Shown here: piece by piece, positions 32,688 through 41,312 of the stretch | Layout of the letters: each line of letters starts with the position of its first letter | Numbering within the stretch: the first letter of the stretch is position 1 | Assembly (NCBI RefSeq): GCF_007830495.1 | Contig: NZ_VLKW01000008.1 | Coordinates: forward strand, 248,001-312,000 | Reading direction: 5' to 3' | From: Pseudoduganella flava | Lineage (GTDB): Bacteria; Pseudomonadota; Gammaproteobacteria; Burkholderiales; Burkholderiaceae_D | Length of the DNA stretch: 64,000 nt | The notes under the pieces: model-generated | Seen by the model: the letters and a program-made list of their open reading frames with translations, nothing else | Databases searched by the model: none | What the model was told of the DNA's origin: nothing | Position numbers and translations under genes: made by a program

Positions 32688-33370
32688 TCTTCCGCCTCCA
32701 TGTGCCGGCTGGCCTCGCGCACCGTCAGCGGAGCAAACCGGCCGCGATGTTCGGCGAGGAAGGCGGCGAAGGCGGGCGGATTCCAGCGCGCGTAATCGCG
32801 CAGCGCCCAGCCGATGGCCTTGCGGAGGAAGAAATCCTCTTCGTTCGCCAGCGCAAGCGCGTAGCGGAACAGGCGCGCTTCATCCGTCTCCAGCCGCCAG
32901 CCGCGCTGGTGCAGCATGGCGATGCGGCGCACCCACAGCGACGGGTGGAGGAGGGCGTCGTCCATCGCCTGCACGGCCCGCGGATCTGCAGCGCGCTGCC
33001 GGCGCACGATGGTGCCGACCACGCCGGCCAGCGCATCCACCGTGTCCCACCATGGCTCGCGCTGTGCCAGCGCGATGAGCGGCGCGAGGGCATCGGCATC
33101 GAGCCGGCGTGCCGCGCCGGCCAGCATATCGGCCGCCGCGTATTTGTACTCGCGCTGGGGCAGGTCCCACAGGCGCTCGGCCGCGTCGAGCAGCGTCGGC
33201 TGGTCGAGGTCCGCACCGATCTTGCCGATGGCGGCGCGGCGCTGCGGCGTAGGGATGCCGAGGAAGGGGAACTGGCCGCGCAGGTAATCGCTCATCCGCC
33301 GCGCCTGTTCAGGATCGGCCAGCGGCTGCAGCGCCCCGCGCACGTGATCGACGATATTTTCGGTAGCCAT
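32684..33370 (-). CDS. DNA alkylation repair protein (AlkD-like HEAT repeats)
   Basis: This 228-residue all-helical protein has AlkD-type HEAT-like repeats: FPFLGIPTPQRRAAIG, REYKYAAADMLAG, WWDTVDALAGVVG, WVRRIAMLHQRGWRLETD, EEDFFLRKAIGWALRDYAR. These are the conserved positions of the AlkC/AlkD glycosylase family, which excises alkylated bases; the WDTVD and FFLRKAIGWALR segments are the most diagnostic. It is unrelated to the flanking carbohydrate genes. A palindromic repeat lies directly upstream of its start. Confidence 0.9.
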   Translation of the reverse strand: MATENIVDHVRGALQPLADPEQARRMSDYLRGQFPFLGIPTPQRRAAIGKIGADLDQPTLLDAAERLWDLPQREYKYAAADMLAGAARRLDADALAPLIALAQREPWWDTVDALAGVVGTIVRRQRAADPRAVQAMDDALLHPSLWVRRIAMLHQRGWRLETDEARLFRYALALANEEDFFLRKAIGWALRDYARWNPPAFAAFLAEHRGRFAPLTVREASRHMEAED

Positions 33371-33375
33371 ATTTC

Positions 33376-33413
33376 TTGAAATCGGGGTCAGACCCCAATT
33401 TTAGGAAATATTG
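33376..33413. repeat. Single palindromic repeat, GGGGTC core in GGAAAT frame
   Basis: The core GGGGTCAGACCCC, identical to that at 7870, is here framed by ATATTTC...GAAATAT arms, the word used in the 22958-23169 elements. It lies between the AlkD-like start and the stop of the six-hairpin glycosidase gene. Confidence 0.75.
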
Positions 33414-33423
33414 CCGCTGGGTG

Positions 33424-35583
33424 CTACGGCAGCTTCCGGAACCCCTCCGCCCTGACGACCCACTTGCCGTTGTCCGGAAACCCGGGCGCCGCGCGGTTCG
33501 GCGCGCCGTCCCAGCCGCCGGCCATCATCGCGACAGCCGCCAGCAGCGCGCCGTTGCCGGGCAGGTAGACGGGCAGGCCCTTGTTCGGGTTGTGGCCGGC
33601 CGCCGTGTAGCCGTTGTTCGGTCCATCGGACTTCAGCAGCACGTCCACCGCCTGCTCGGTGGCGCCCAGGCGCGCGGCCGTCATCGCGATCATCGGGTAG
33701 TCCCAGCCCCAGATCTTCGTCTCCCAATCCCAGTTCTTCAGCACGGCGTCCAGCGTGCGGCGCATCGTCGCGGTATCGACGCCGTCGCCCGGCAGCTGCC
33801 CATACGCCATCAGGAACGACGGGTGGTCGTGGCGGCTCGCCACGTTGTCCCACGTGTCGGGCGTGCTTTCGATGGCGACGTACTTGCCGTCCTTTTGCGG
33901 CAGCGCGGCCAGGTGAGTGCGGCGCTGCTCCCAGTCGGGGTCGCGCGGCAGGCCGAGGCGCTCGCGCCACTGCTGGGCGATCTCCAGGCCGCGCGCCCAG
34001 TAGCTCAGCTCATAGGTGGGGTTCATGCTGGTCGACTGGTCATAGATCTCCTGCGCGATCCACATCGGCGGGCCGAGCACGTAACGCTCGCCGCGCGGGT
34101 CCCAATGCAGCATCGAGGCCATCGCGGCCGCCGTCTCCATCACCAGCTCGCGGTATTTCTCCAGCGTGGCGCGCGACGGGTCGGCGCGGTACAGCAGCTC
34201 GGCGAGATGGATCGGGTGCGGCTGGTTCCACGCAATGAGTGGGTTGCCGCCCGGGCTCTCGCGCCCCTCCGGGCCCGTCATCTTCATCCAGCGCGCGCCC
34301 TGCAGGCCCCGTTCCGCCGCCACCGCGCGGGCGCTGGGCAGGGTTCGTTGAAACCATGACAGCGTGCGCGCCGTGTACTCGGGCCGGCCCCACAGCGCGA
34401 AGTGCGCCGTGTGCCACCACACCATTTCCGTGTGGTGCTTGCCGTACCACGTGGCCGTCGTCAGTCCGCTTTCCTGCGCCGGCAAGGTGTCGCCCAGCTG
34501 GATGCCGGCCAGGTATTGCGACAGCACGACCCGCCGCTCCAGTTCCGGCGCGCGCGGGTCCGTGCTGCCGGCGAAATCGATCGCGGCGCCGCTTTGCCAG
34601 TACGCCCGCCAGTGCGCGGCGCTGGCCGCGAACACGTCGTCGGCGGCTGCCGCCGCGGCGCGGCCCTGCTGGGCGAACGACACGGTCAGGTCGAGCGTCT
34701 CGCCCCGTGCCGGCGTGACGATGAACGTATGCGTGTCCGGCCGTGCGATATTCAGTGGCGCCGCGCCTGCCACCGTCATCGCATAGCGGGCCGCATCGCG
34801 CACGTGTTCGACGGCCAGCTGCCGCTCGTCCTGGCCCAGCACGGTGGTGCGATGCAGATTCGGTTGCGACCAGTCCAGCGGCGGGTTGTGCTTCACCTTC
34901 AGGTCGTAACCGAGTGGCAGCGCGATGCGCACGGCCAGCGTGCCGTTCGCCAGCAGCGGTGAGCGAATGCGCAATGCAAGTGTGTCGCTGTCCGGCGCGA
35001 CGGCGCTCGTCACGCTGACCGGTTGCCCGCGCAGCTGCCAGCGACTGGACAGGCGGCCCTGCCACAGGTCCAGGCGCTGGTCGATGCCCGTCGCGTCGCC
35101 CGGTTCGAGCGGACGCGCCGCGGCCCCGGCCAGCACGAAGGCGATCCGAGGCAGCGGCTGCGTATGCGGGTTCTCGCGCAGCCACTGGCCGGCCGGCGTT
35201 CCCTGATTGGTCGGATAGCCCTGGGTACGGCCGTGCGCCGTGAACGGGCGGTTCGCGTCGGCCAGTTTATAGCCGTGCGGGTTGGCGTTTTCGTGCCACG
35301 ACCAGCGCGCCTGGGTTTCCGTCGGTGTGCCCGTCTTCCAGTAATGGTCGGCGAACGTCTGCAGGCCCGTCACGTCGGCCGTGAACGCGAAGCGACCGTT
35401 GCCGACCGATAGCGGCGCCATCGGATCGAGCCTGGTGAGGTGCGGATCGTGGCGCGCGACGACGGCCTGGCGGTCGATCGGCGCGGCGGCCGCCATCGTC
35501 AGCATGGCGGCCAGCAGCAATGGGAGGAGGCGGCAAGGGGCAAGGCGCCAAGGGGCAGGGCGAAAGCGGGCAGTGGTGGGCAT
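33424..35583 (-). CDS. Secreted six-hairpin-type glycosidase
   Basis: This protein of about 719 residues has an N-terminal signal region (RLLPLLLAAMLTMAAAA). APLSVGNGRFAFTADVTGL near residue 55 resembles the start of GH65-type beta-sandwich domains. From about residue 320 it has the alpha-helical repeats of an (alpha/alpha)6 barrel: YLAGIQLGDTLPAQESGL, HHTEMVWWHTAHFALWGR, WIAQEIYDQSTSMNPTYELS. It is therefore a six-hairpin glycosidase; I cannot assign a GH family or substrate. The start is uncertain: ATG 35583 gives the best-sized signal peptide, ATG 35625 is an alternative, and neither has a clear ribosome site. It is probably part of the adjacent pectin-type set. Confidence 0.8.
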   Translation of the reverse strand: MPTTARFRPAPWRLAPCRLLPLLLAAMLTMAAAAPIDRQAVVARHDPHLTRLDPMAPLSVGNGRFAFTADVTGLQTFADHYWKTGTPTETQARWSWHENANPHGYKLADANRPFTAHGRTQGYPTNQGTPAGQWLRENPHTQPLPRIAFVLAGAAARPLEPGDATGIDQRLDLWQGRLSSRWQLRGQPVSVTSAVAPDSDTLALRIRSPLLANGTLAVRIALPLGYDLKVKHNPPLDWSQPNLHRTTVLGQDERQLAVEHVRDAARYAMTVAGAAPLNIARPDTHTFIVTPARGETLDLTVSFAQQGRAAAAAADDVFAASAAHWRAYWQSGAAIDFAGSTDPRAPELERRVVLSQYLAGIQLGDTLPAQESGLTTATWYGKHHTEMVWWHTAHFALWGRPEYTARTLSWFQRTLPSARAVAAERGLQGARWMKMTGPEGRESPGGNPLIAWNQPHPIHLAELLYRADPSRATLEKYRELVMETAAAMASMLHWDPRGERYVLGPPMWIAQEIYDQSTSMNPTYELSYWARGLEIAQQWRERLGLPRDPDWEQRRTHLAALPQKDGKYVAIESTPDTWDNVASRHDHPSFLMAYGQLPGDGVDTATMRRTLDAVLKNWDWETKIWGWDYPMIAMTAARLGATEQAVDVLLKSDGPNNGYTAAGHNPNKGLPVYLPGNGALLAAVAMMAGGWDGAPNRAAPGFPDNGKWVVRAEGFRKLP

Positions 35584-35697
35584 GGGCAGGTGCGCGGCAA
35601 GTCGACGGCGGTGGCGATCGTTCATGGTAAGGCGCAACGGTGCCGCCCGCCATCGCCACCCGCCATTCGCTCACCAGGATGAGCAGTCGGCGCGCGC

Positions 35698-35726
35698 TTG
35701 CGGGCGCGCGCCGATCGCGCTAATAT
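35698..35726 (+). promoter_or_regulatory. Promoter of the MarR-efflux operon
   Basis: TTGCGG (35698-35703) and TAATAT (35721-35726) are separated by exactly 17 bp. Transcription would begin about 35733, inside the palindrome that directly follows, so a bound repressor would cover the start point. The predicted leader is only about 12-25 bases. Confidence 0.6.
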
Positions 35727-35728
35727 AG

Positions 35729-35745
35729 ATAGGTAGCCTACCTAT
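35729..35745. promoter_or_regulatory. MarR operator (ATAGGTAG-C-CTACCTAT)
   Basis: This perfect 17-bp inverted repeat with 8-bp arms lies between the -10 box and the MarR start codon. Its length and AT-rich arms match MarR-family operators. Autoregulation of the marR-efflux operon by occlusion of the transcription start is the natural reading. Confidence 0.7.
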
Positions 35746-36210
35746 ATGAAAGATGAGATGACGGACCGGAAAACAGACGCGCAGCGGGTAGAGGCGCTGT
35801 CGGAAGAGCTGCGCACCGCGCTCAAGCTGCTGGTGCGCGAAATGCGCCGCGACGCGGCCGACGACACCACGGGCCTGTCGATGGTGCAGACGCATCTGCT
35901 GTGGACCATCGAGGAAAACCCCGGCATCGGCGTGGCCGAGCTGGCGCGCCTGCAGAACGTGCGCGGGCCGACGATCAGTGGCCAGGTGAAGGCGCTGGAG
36001 GAGGCCGGCTTCGTCGAGCGCATGGCGCCCCTTGCGGAAGACCGGCGCCGCAGCGGCCTGCAGGTGAGCGCCGCCGGCCGCACGCGGCTGCGCCAGCTCC
36101 GCGCCCGCCGACTGGACTGGCTGGCGCAGCGCGTCGCCCGCCTGACACCCGCCCAGCTGGAAGCGCTGGAGGCGGCCATCGAACCATTGACCATCATTGC
36201 CCAACCATGA
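35746..36210 (+). CDS. MarR family transcriptional regulator
   Basis: This 154-residue winged-helix regulator has GIGVAELARLQNVRGPTISGQVKALEEAGFVERM as recognition helix and wing approach and AEDRRRSGLQVSAAGRTRL as the wing with the family DxRxxxxxLT-like motif. Two in-frame ATGs compete, 35746 and 35758; the palindromic operator touches the first. The stop overlaps the efflux-pump start (ATGA, 36207-36210), so regulator and pump are translationally coupled, the common emrR-emrB-like arrangement in which ligand binding releases repression. Confidence 0.93.
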   Translation: MKDEMTDRKTDAQRVEALSEELRTALKLLVREMRRDAADDTTGLSMVQTHLLWTIEENPGIGVAELARLQNVRGPTISGQVKALEEAGFVERMAPLAEDRRRSGLQVSAAGRTRLRQLRARRLDWLAQRVARLTPAQLEALEAAIEPLTIIAQP

Positions 36211-37682
36211 ACCACGCGATCCATACCGATCCGGCCGCTCCCGTCACCCGCGAGGAGATCCGTGCCGTCTACTTCGCGCTGCTGACGATGCTCGGCCTGG
36301 GCGCGCTCGAGCAAAGCATCGTGGCAACGGCGCTGCCGCGCATCGTCTCCGACCTGGGCGGCATGGCCCATCTGTCGTGGGTCGTCACGGCCTTCGTGCT
36401 GGCCTCGACGGCGACGATGCCGCTGTACGGCAAGCTGGCCGACCAGTACGGCCGGCGGCCCATGGTGTTCACGGCGTTGATCACGTTCCTCGTCGGCTCC
36501 GTGCTGTGCGGCTTCGCGCAGGACATGACGCAGCTGATCGTGTTCCGCGCCATCCAGGGCCTGGGGGCGGGCGGCTTCATGCCGCTGGCGCAGATCATCA
36601 TCGGCGACCTGGTGCCGCCCGCCGAGCGCGCCAAGCGCCAGGGCTCGATCGCGATCGTCTACGCCGTCGCCAGCGTACTCGGGCCGGTGCTGGGCGGCGT
36701 CGTCACGGACCTGCTGTCCTGGCACTGGATCTTCTTCATCAACCTGCCGGTGGGCGCCGTCGCGTTCCGCGCGCTGGCGCGTTCGCTGCGCAAGCCCGCC
36801 GCCACGCATGCGCACCGCATCGACTACCTGGGCTCGATCCTGATGACCGGCACGATCGTGGCGCTGCTGCTGATCCTCGCGCTGGGCGGCACCGAGTGGG
36901 CCTGGGATGGCATCGAGGTCAAGGCGTGCGCGCTGCTGGCCGTCGTGCTGGGCGCGTGGCTCGTCGTGCACGTGCGCCGTGCGGCCGAGCCGGTGCTGCC
37001 GCCGGACCTGTTCCGCAACCGTGTGTTCAACATCGCCAGCACCGTGATGCTGCTGACCTTCGTCGGCCTGATGGGCGCCAGCGTGTTCTTCCCGCTGTTC
37101 TTCCAGCTCGTGATGGGCAATTCGCCGGCGCAGTCGGGCTTCATGACGGTGGCGATGATGGCGGGGATGATCCTGTCGTCCACCGTCAACGGCCGGCTGG
37201 CGGGGCAGGCGCACCACTACAAGCGCACGCAGGTCGCCGGCCTGGCGCTGGCCGCCGCGTCGTTCGCGCTGCTGGCGTGGGCGATGGATGCGGGGATGGG
37301 CTATGCGGTGATCGAGCCGCCGATCTTCACGCTGGGCCTCGGCCTGGGGCTCGTGATGCCGAACATGACGATTGTCGTGCAGGGCGCGCTGCCGCCGGCG
37401 CGCCGCGGCGTCGGCACGGCGATGCTGACATTCTTCCGGTCGCTGGGCGGCCTGCTGGGTGTGACGGGTTCCGGCGCGATCCTGGCGCGCCAGCTGCATG
37501 CGCACGGCATCGCCGCCGTCCGTGCGGCCGACCCGCATGGCGGCTTCGCGGCATCCGCGGTGCAGGCCACGGCGGTGGCCGTGTACCGGCATGCGATCGC
37601 CAGCATCTTCGGGGCCGGCGGCGTGATCGTGCTGGCCGCGTTGATCGTCTTGCTGTTCCTGCCGGCGCCGGCGGCCGAGTAG
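36207..37682 (+). CDS. MFS drug efflux transporter, DHA2 (EmrB/QacA) family
   Basis: This 491-residue inner-membrane protein has about 14 transmembrane helices. Motif A is in GKLADQYGRRPM, the motif C-like antiporter stretch in AVASVLGPVLGGVV, and ALEQSIVATALPRIVSDLGG near the N-terminus is the DHA2 signature (D1-like). No EmrA-type periplasmic adaptor or outer-membrane channel gene lies nearby, so it may act alone across the inner membrane. It is translationally coupled to the upstream MarR gene, so expression is probably induced by a substrate that the regulator senses. Confidence 0.93.
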   Translation: MNHAIHTDPAAPVTREEIRAVYFALLTMLGLGALEQSIVATALPRIVSDLGGMAHLSWVVTAFVLASTATMPLYGKLADQYGRRPMVFTALITFLVGSVLCGFAQDMTQLIVFRAIQGLGAGGFMPLAQIIIGDLVPPAERAKRQGSIAIVYAVASVLGPVLGGVVTDLLSWHWIFFINLPVGAVAFRALARSLRKPAATHAHRIDYLGSILMTGTIVALLLILALGGTEWAWDGIEVKACALLAVVLGAWLVVHVRRAAEPVLPPDLFRNRVFNIASTVMLLTFVGLMGASVFFPLFFQLVMGNSPAQSGFMTVAMMAGMILSSTVNGRLAGQAHHYKRTQVAGLALAAASFALLAWAMDAGMGYAVIEPPIFTLGLGLGLVMPNMTIVVQGALPPARRGVGTAMLTFFRSLGGLLGVTGSGAILARQLHAHGIAAVRAADPHGGFAASAVQATAVAVYRHAIASIFGAGGVIVLAALIVLLFLPAPAAE

Positions 37683-37747
37683 ACCGCGACGCTGCGAGCG
37701 ACGATTGGCGTACACTGGAGGCCCGTTTTTCCGCACCGTGGACGCCA

Positions 37748-38200
37748 ATGAAACGTCTCCTGCCCCTCCTCGCCAGCCTGCTGCCATGCGCCGCGCTGGG
37801 AGTACCTTGCCAGCCCACAGCCGCGTTGGTCGACCACGACCGCCGGTACGAGGAAGCGCTGCGCAGCGGCGACGTGGCATTCCTGCGCGCTGCGCTGGCG
37901 GACGATTACGTATGGGTCCACTCGCTCGGCTCGCAGGTCGAAAGCCGCGCGGTGCTGCTGGAGCGGTTGCAGGGGTTGAAGGGACAGGCGGCGTTCAAGT
38001 CGCGCACGACGAGCGACGTGCACGTGCATGCGCAGGGCGAGACGGTCGTGCTGCGCGGGCTGTCCATCGTCGAACAGTGGAACGCGGATGGTGCCACGTT
38101 CCGCACCAACCGCTACCAGTTCATGCGCACCTACGTCAACGTGGACGGGCAGTGCAAGCTGCTCGCGGTGCAGACGATGAACCTGGCCGCCAAGCCCTGA
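37748..38200 (+). CDS. Secreted DUF4440/SnoaL-like protein
   Basis: This 150-residue protein has a signal peptide (MKRLLPLLASLLPCAALG). An NTF2-like cone fold of the DUF4440 kind follows: DHDRRYEEALRSGDVAFLRAAL, DDYVWVHSLGSQVESRAVLLER, then strands VHVHAQGETVVLRGLSIVEQW and FRTNRYQFMRTYVNVDGQC. Such proteins include ketosteroid-isomerase-like enzymes and ligand binders; no catalytic assignment is possible here. It lies 65 bp after the efflux gene, on the same strand. Confidence 0.85.
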   Translation: MKRLLPLLASLLPCAALGVPCQPTAALVDHDRRYEEALRSGDVAFLRAALADDYVWVHSLGSQVESRAVLLERLQGLKGQAAFKSRTTSDVHVHAQGETVVLRGLSIVEQWNADGATFRTNRYQFMRTYVNVDGQCKLLAVQTMNLAAKP

Positions 38201-38380
38201 TCCGACGGCGCGCGCGCGAAACGTGCGATCGCCGGGTTGGAACGCCATTCTCGGCGGATTATTATTAACACTTCACTGACGACGCCCGCGGCGCGGCGAT
38301 CCGCCCGCGCTTTCGTGTACACCAGGGCGCCGTCGCGGATCTGGTACGCCGATGAACAGGACCTTGAACGAGGAGACAGG

Positions 38381-38758
38381 ATGGAAGAGCAGAAGTTACG
38401 CGGGCGCTGCCTGTGCGGCCTGGTGGCCTACGAGGCCGCGGGGCCCGTCAGCCACGCGAGCCATTGCTATTGCACGATGTGCCAGAAGCAGCATGGCGCC
38501 GCGGCAGGCACGTATGCCAATGTGGCGCGGGCGGGCTTCCGCTTCGAGCGGGGCGAGGAGATGGTGACGGAATATGCGTCGTCCGAGCATGGACGGCGTG
38601 GTTTTTGCCGCGTCTGCGGCTCGACCTTGTACTGGCGCAGCGAACAGGCGCCGGACCGGATCGCGCTGACGCTCGGCACGATGGAGCCGGAATACGACGG
38701 CCCCGTCGAGCGCGAGCTGCACACGGACACCAAGCCGAAGTGGTTGCCCGTGCGCTGA
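38381..38758 (+). CDS. GFA/CENP-V family zinc protein
   Basis: This 125-residue protein has the zinc-binding cysteines of the glutathione-dependent formaldehyde-activating (GFA) fold: GRCLCGLVAYE (CxCG), CYCTMCQKQHG (CxxC) and FCRVCGSTLYW (CxxC). Members bind two structural zincs; many are not formaldehyde enzymes, so function is open. GAGGAGACAGG precedes the start. It is convergent with the DUF3297 gene. Confidence 0.92.
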   Translation: MEEQKLRGRCLCGLVAYEAAGPVSHASHCYCTMCQKQHGAAAGTYANVARAGFRFERGEEMVTEYASSEHGRRGFCRVCGSTLYWRSEQAPDRIALTLGTMEPEYDGPVERELHTDTKPKWLPVR

Positions 38759-38774
38759 GAGCCTATTTGTAGCG

Positions 38775-39023
38775 TTACTTGTAGAACGCCTCGACCTTGC
38801 CTTTCAGCTTGATCAGCATCGGGTTGCCCTTGCGGTCCAGCGTCTTGCCGGCCGGGACCTTGATCCAGCCTTCGCTGATGCAGTATTCGGACACGTCGAA
38901 GCGTTCCTTGTCGTTGAAGCGGATGCCGATGTCGTGTTCGAACACGGCAGGCACGTGGAAAGAGCTGCGGGGATCCGTCGACAGACGGTCCGGCAGGGTG
39001 GGGCGGGAAGTGGTATCGTTCAT
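38775..39023 (-). CDS. DUF3297 family protein
   Basis: This 82-residue protein matches the DUF3297 family end to end: LPDRLSTDPRSSFHVPAVFE, IGIRFNDKERFDVSEYCISE, GWIKVPAGKTLDRKGNPML and IKLKGKVEAFY. The family is short, widespread in proteobacteria and of unknown function. The start MNDTTS at 39023 is the usual family start. It is divergent from yjbQ. Confidence 0.92.
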   Translation of the reverse strand: MNDTTSRPTLPDRLSTDPRSSFHVPAVFEHDIGIRFNDKERFDVSEYCISEGWIKVPAGKTLDRKGNPMLIKLKGKVEAFYK

Positions 39024-39106
39024 GGGCGCCAATTATCCTTCAGATGCGCGCGCGCGACAACCCGGCGCCACCCACGCGCGCGGCGCCCGATCCGGAAAGT
39101 ACCCTC

Positions 39107-39520
39107 TTGGCTCATCAATCCATCCTTGAATTTTCCACGTCCGGCCGCGGCACCCGCAACATCACGGACGCCGTCGAGCGGGCCGTGCGCGAATCGGGCG
39201 TGCAATGCGGCCTGGCCCACGTGTTCGTGCAGCACACGAGCTGCTCGCTGACGATCACCGAGAATGCCGACCCGGACGTGCGGCGCGACCTGGAAACGAT
39301 CGTTTCCGGCCTGGCGCCGGACGGCGACCCGCGCTACCGCCACGATACGGAAGGGCCGGACGACATGGCTGCGCATGCGCGCACGATGCTGACCGATACC
39401 GGGCTGACGGTGCCGATCGGCGGCGGCCGGCTGCTGCTGGGCACGTGGCAGGGCATCTTCCTGTGGGAGCACCGCACGGCGCCGCACCGGCGCACGGTGG
39501 TCGTCACAGTGTTGGGTTGA
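39107..39520 (+). CDS. yjbQ: YjbQ / UPF0047 family protein
   Basis: This 137-residue YjbQ-family protein is identified by STSGRGTRNITDAVERAV, VFVQHTSCSLTITENADPDV, DRRY-like RYRHDTEGPDDMAAHART and TWQGIFLWEHRTAPHRRTVV. The conserved His and Glu residues of the family active site (QHTS, ENAD, EHR) are present. Members have secondary thiamine-phosphate synthase activity in vitro. I place the start at TTG 39107 because family members begin just before this point; an ATG at 39044 is in frame but would leave only 20 bp to the divergent DUF3297 start and add an atypical Pro/Ala-rich segment. Confidence 0.85.
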   Translation: MAHQSILEFSTSGRGTRNITDAVERAVRESGVQCGLAHVFVQHTSCSLTITENADPDVRRDLETIVSGLAPDGDPRYRHDTEGPDDMAAHARTMLTDTGLTVPIGGGRLLLGTWQGIFLWEHRTAPHRRTVVVTVLG

Positions 39521-39619
39521 CTGCGCAGGGCGGACCGTATTGCGCTGCCTGCCGAAAAGAGAGAGGCGGCGCGCCGGCCAACCGCGCTAAGCTCGGCGCA
39601 TGTATCGAAGAGGACAACG

Positions 39620-39886
39620 ATGAGCGACCAGTGCGAACACTTCAACCAGATCCACACGTATAAACCAAACAGCGCCGGTTGCGAGGAATGCCTGCGGCTG
39701 GGCGACACGTGGGTGCACCTGCGTACCTGCCTCGTGTGCGGCCACGTGGGCTGCTGCGACCAGTCGAAGAACAAGCATGCGACGCGCCACTTCCACGAGA
39801 CGGGCCACCCGCTGATCCGCTCGAAGGAGCCGGGCGAGACGTGGGGCTGGTGCTACGTCGACAAGCGGTTCTTCGACCCGATCTGA
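39620..39886 (+). CDS. UBP-type zinc finger protein
   Basis: This 88-residue protein consists of one ZnF-UBP domain: CEHFNQIHTYKPNSAGCEEC, WVHLRTCLVCGHVGCCDQS and NKHATRHFHETGHPLIRSKE, with the Cys/His ligands in order, then the aromatic tail ETWGWCYVDKRFF. Bacterial stand-alone ZnF-UBP proteins are common and have no agreed function; the ubiquitin-binding role of the eukaryotic domain should not be assumed. Confidence 0.92.
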   Translation: MSDQCEHFNQIHTYKPNSAGCEECLRLGDTWVHLRTCLVCGHVGCCDQSKNKHATRHFHETGHPLIRSKEPGETWGWCYVDKRFFDPI

Positions 39887-39904
39887 CGCGTTATACGGCG
39901 CGCA

Positions 39905-41107
39905 TTACACCGCATCATCCGGCATCTTCGCCAGCGCGCGCTCCAGTTCCGCCGCGGCGGACGGCAGGTCCACCGGCGCGCCCAGGTCGCGCATCGTCGA
40001 GCCGAAGGCGTGCAAGGTGCGGAACAGGTGGTGCGCGCGGCATTGCTCGCCCATCTGGCCGATGCGCACGATGTTGAGGCCGAACGAGCCGGAGATCTCG
40101 ACGCGGTAGCGCGCCGAGATGTGCGCGCAGACGCGGGCCCGGTCGATCCCGTCCGGCACCTCGATGCCGATCACGGAATGCAGCCGCGCCGCCGGCTGGC
40201 CGTACAGCGACAGGCCAAGCGCCTCGATCGCGTGCTGCATCGCCGACGAGCAGCTGGCGTGGCGTGCGAAGCGCCGCTCCAGCGTCTCCTGGCACACCAG
40301 GTGCAGCGCCTCGTGCAGCGCCAGGATGCCGGACACGGGCGCCGTGTAGTGATACGAATCGTGGTGCCAGAACTGCGCGGCCAGTCGGGCGTCCAGGCAC
40401 CATTGCGGCGGCGCGGCCGGGCGCGACTCGATGCGCTCCCACGCGCGCTGCGACAGCGCGATCAGCGACACGCCGGGAATCGACGACAGGCCTTTCTGGC
40501 CGCCCGTCACCACGGCATCGATGCCCCAATCGTCCATCGGCAGCGGCGTCGTCGACAGCGTGCACACGGCATCGACAACGATCAGGCATCCCGCCTGGCG
40601 CGCCAGCTGGGCAATCTCGGGGAGGCGGTGGTTGAACGTTGTCGACGACGTTTCGCCCTGGACGATCGTCAGGACGGCCGGGCGCACGCGCTCCAGCACT
40701 TCGGCGACGGCCTGCGGATCGGCGGCTTCGCCGAGGGGCACGTCGAGCGTCGTCACGTCGCCGCCGACGCGCCGCGCCATCTCGGCGAAGCGGCCGCTGA
40801 AGTAGCCGTTGACGATCGACAGTACCTTCGTCCCCGGCCACACCAGGTTGGCGATGCTCATCTCCATCGCGGCGGAGCCGGGGCCCGCCACGCCGAGGAT
40901 CCACGGCGATTCGGTCTGGAACACGTAGCGCGCCATCGACTGCACCTGGCCGATCACGCGGGCCATCGTGTCGCCCAGGTGGTTGATCACGATCGAGTTC
41001 GCATGCGCGACGCGGGCGGGAATCGGCACGGGGCCGGCACCCATCATGAGCAGCGGTTCGGCGGGCAGCAGGGAGTCCAGCGGTTGGACGTCGGGTTGGG
41101 CAATCAT
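39905..41107 (-). CDS. Class V aminotransferase (alanine/serine-glyoxylate type)
   Basis: This 400-residue PLP enzyme of fold type I shows LLMMGAGPVPIPARVAHA near the N-terminus and VAGPGSAAMEMSIANL in the cofactor phosphate region. DAVCTLSTTPLPMDDWGID provides the Asp that pairs with the pyridine nitrogen. The Schiff-base lysine is in VVTGGQKGLSSIPG. The GPGPV-like start and GGQKGL motif fit alanine-glyoxylate/serine-glyoxylate/purine-catabolism (PucG-like) aminotransferases. No pathway partner lies nearby. The 205 bp upstream contain a perfect 8-bp hairpin and a tandem AAGGGGACGGTC repeat. Confidence 0.9.
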   Translation of the reverse strand: MIAQPDVQPLDSLLPAEPLLMMGAGPVPIPARVAHANSIVINHLGDTMARVIGQVQSMARYVFQTESPWILGVAGPGSAAMEMSIANLVWPGTKVLSIVNGYFSGRFAEMARRVGGDVTTLDVPLGEAADPQAVAEVLERVRPAVLTIVQGETSSTTFNHRLPEIAQLARQAGCLIVVDAVCTLSTTPLPMDDWGIDAVVTGGQKGLSSIPGVSLIALSQRAWERIESRPAAPPQWCLDARLAAQFWHHDSYHYTAPVSGILALHEALHLVCQETLERRFARHASCSSAMQHAIEALGLSLYGQPAARLHSVIGIEVPDGIDRARVCAHISARYRVEISGSFGLNIVRIGQMGEQCRAHHLFRTLHAFGSTMRDLGAPVDLPSAAAELERALAKMPDDAV

Positions 41108-41246
41108 CTTTCAGGCTCTCTTCGGCTGGCGATCAAGGGGACGGTCAAGGGGACGGTCAAGTGGCGTCGCGGCAGGCCGCGCAGCCGGTCGCCGCACGAA
41201 GGGGCCGTTCGCGCCGCCTGGCCGGTCGCCCGGCGCGCGAAGGAGG

Positions 41247-41269
41247 GCGGCGCCAAGGTGGGGCGCCGC
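41247..41269 (-). terminator. GC hairpin downstream of the DUF5710 gene
   Basis: A perfect stem GCGGCGCC / GGCGCCGC with a 7-base loop lies 44 bp past the DUF5710 stop on the minus strand. No U-tract follows, so termination is only possible. Confidence 0.35.
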
Positions 41270-41312
41270 GGTTGACTTCAAGGTAAGTCTACCATGGGGC
41301 TTGCATGAGGGC

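Noticed and set aside
38201..38380. N-terminal extension of the GFA protein back to 38237
   Set aside because: A ribosome site precedes 38381 and the extension shows no similarity to the family.
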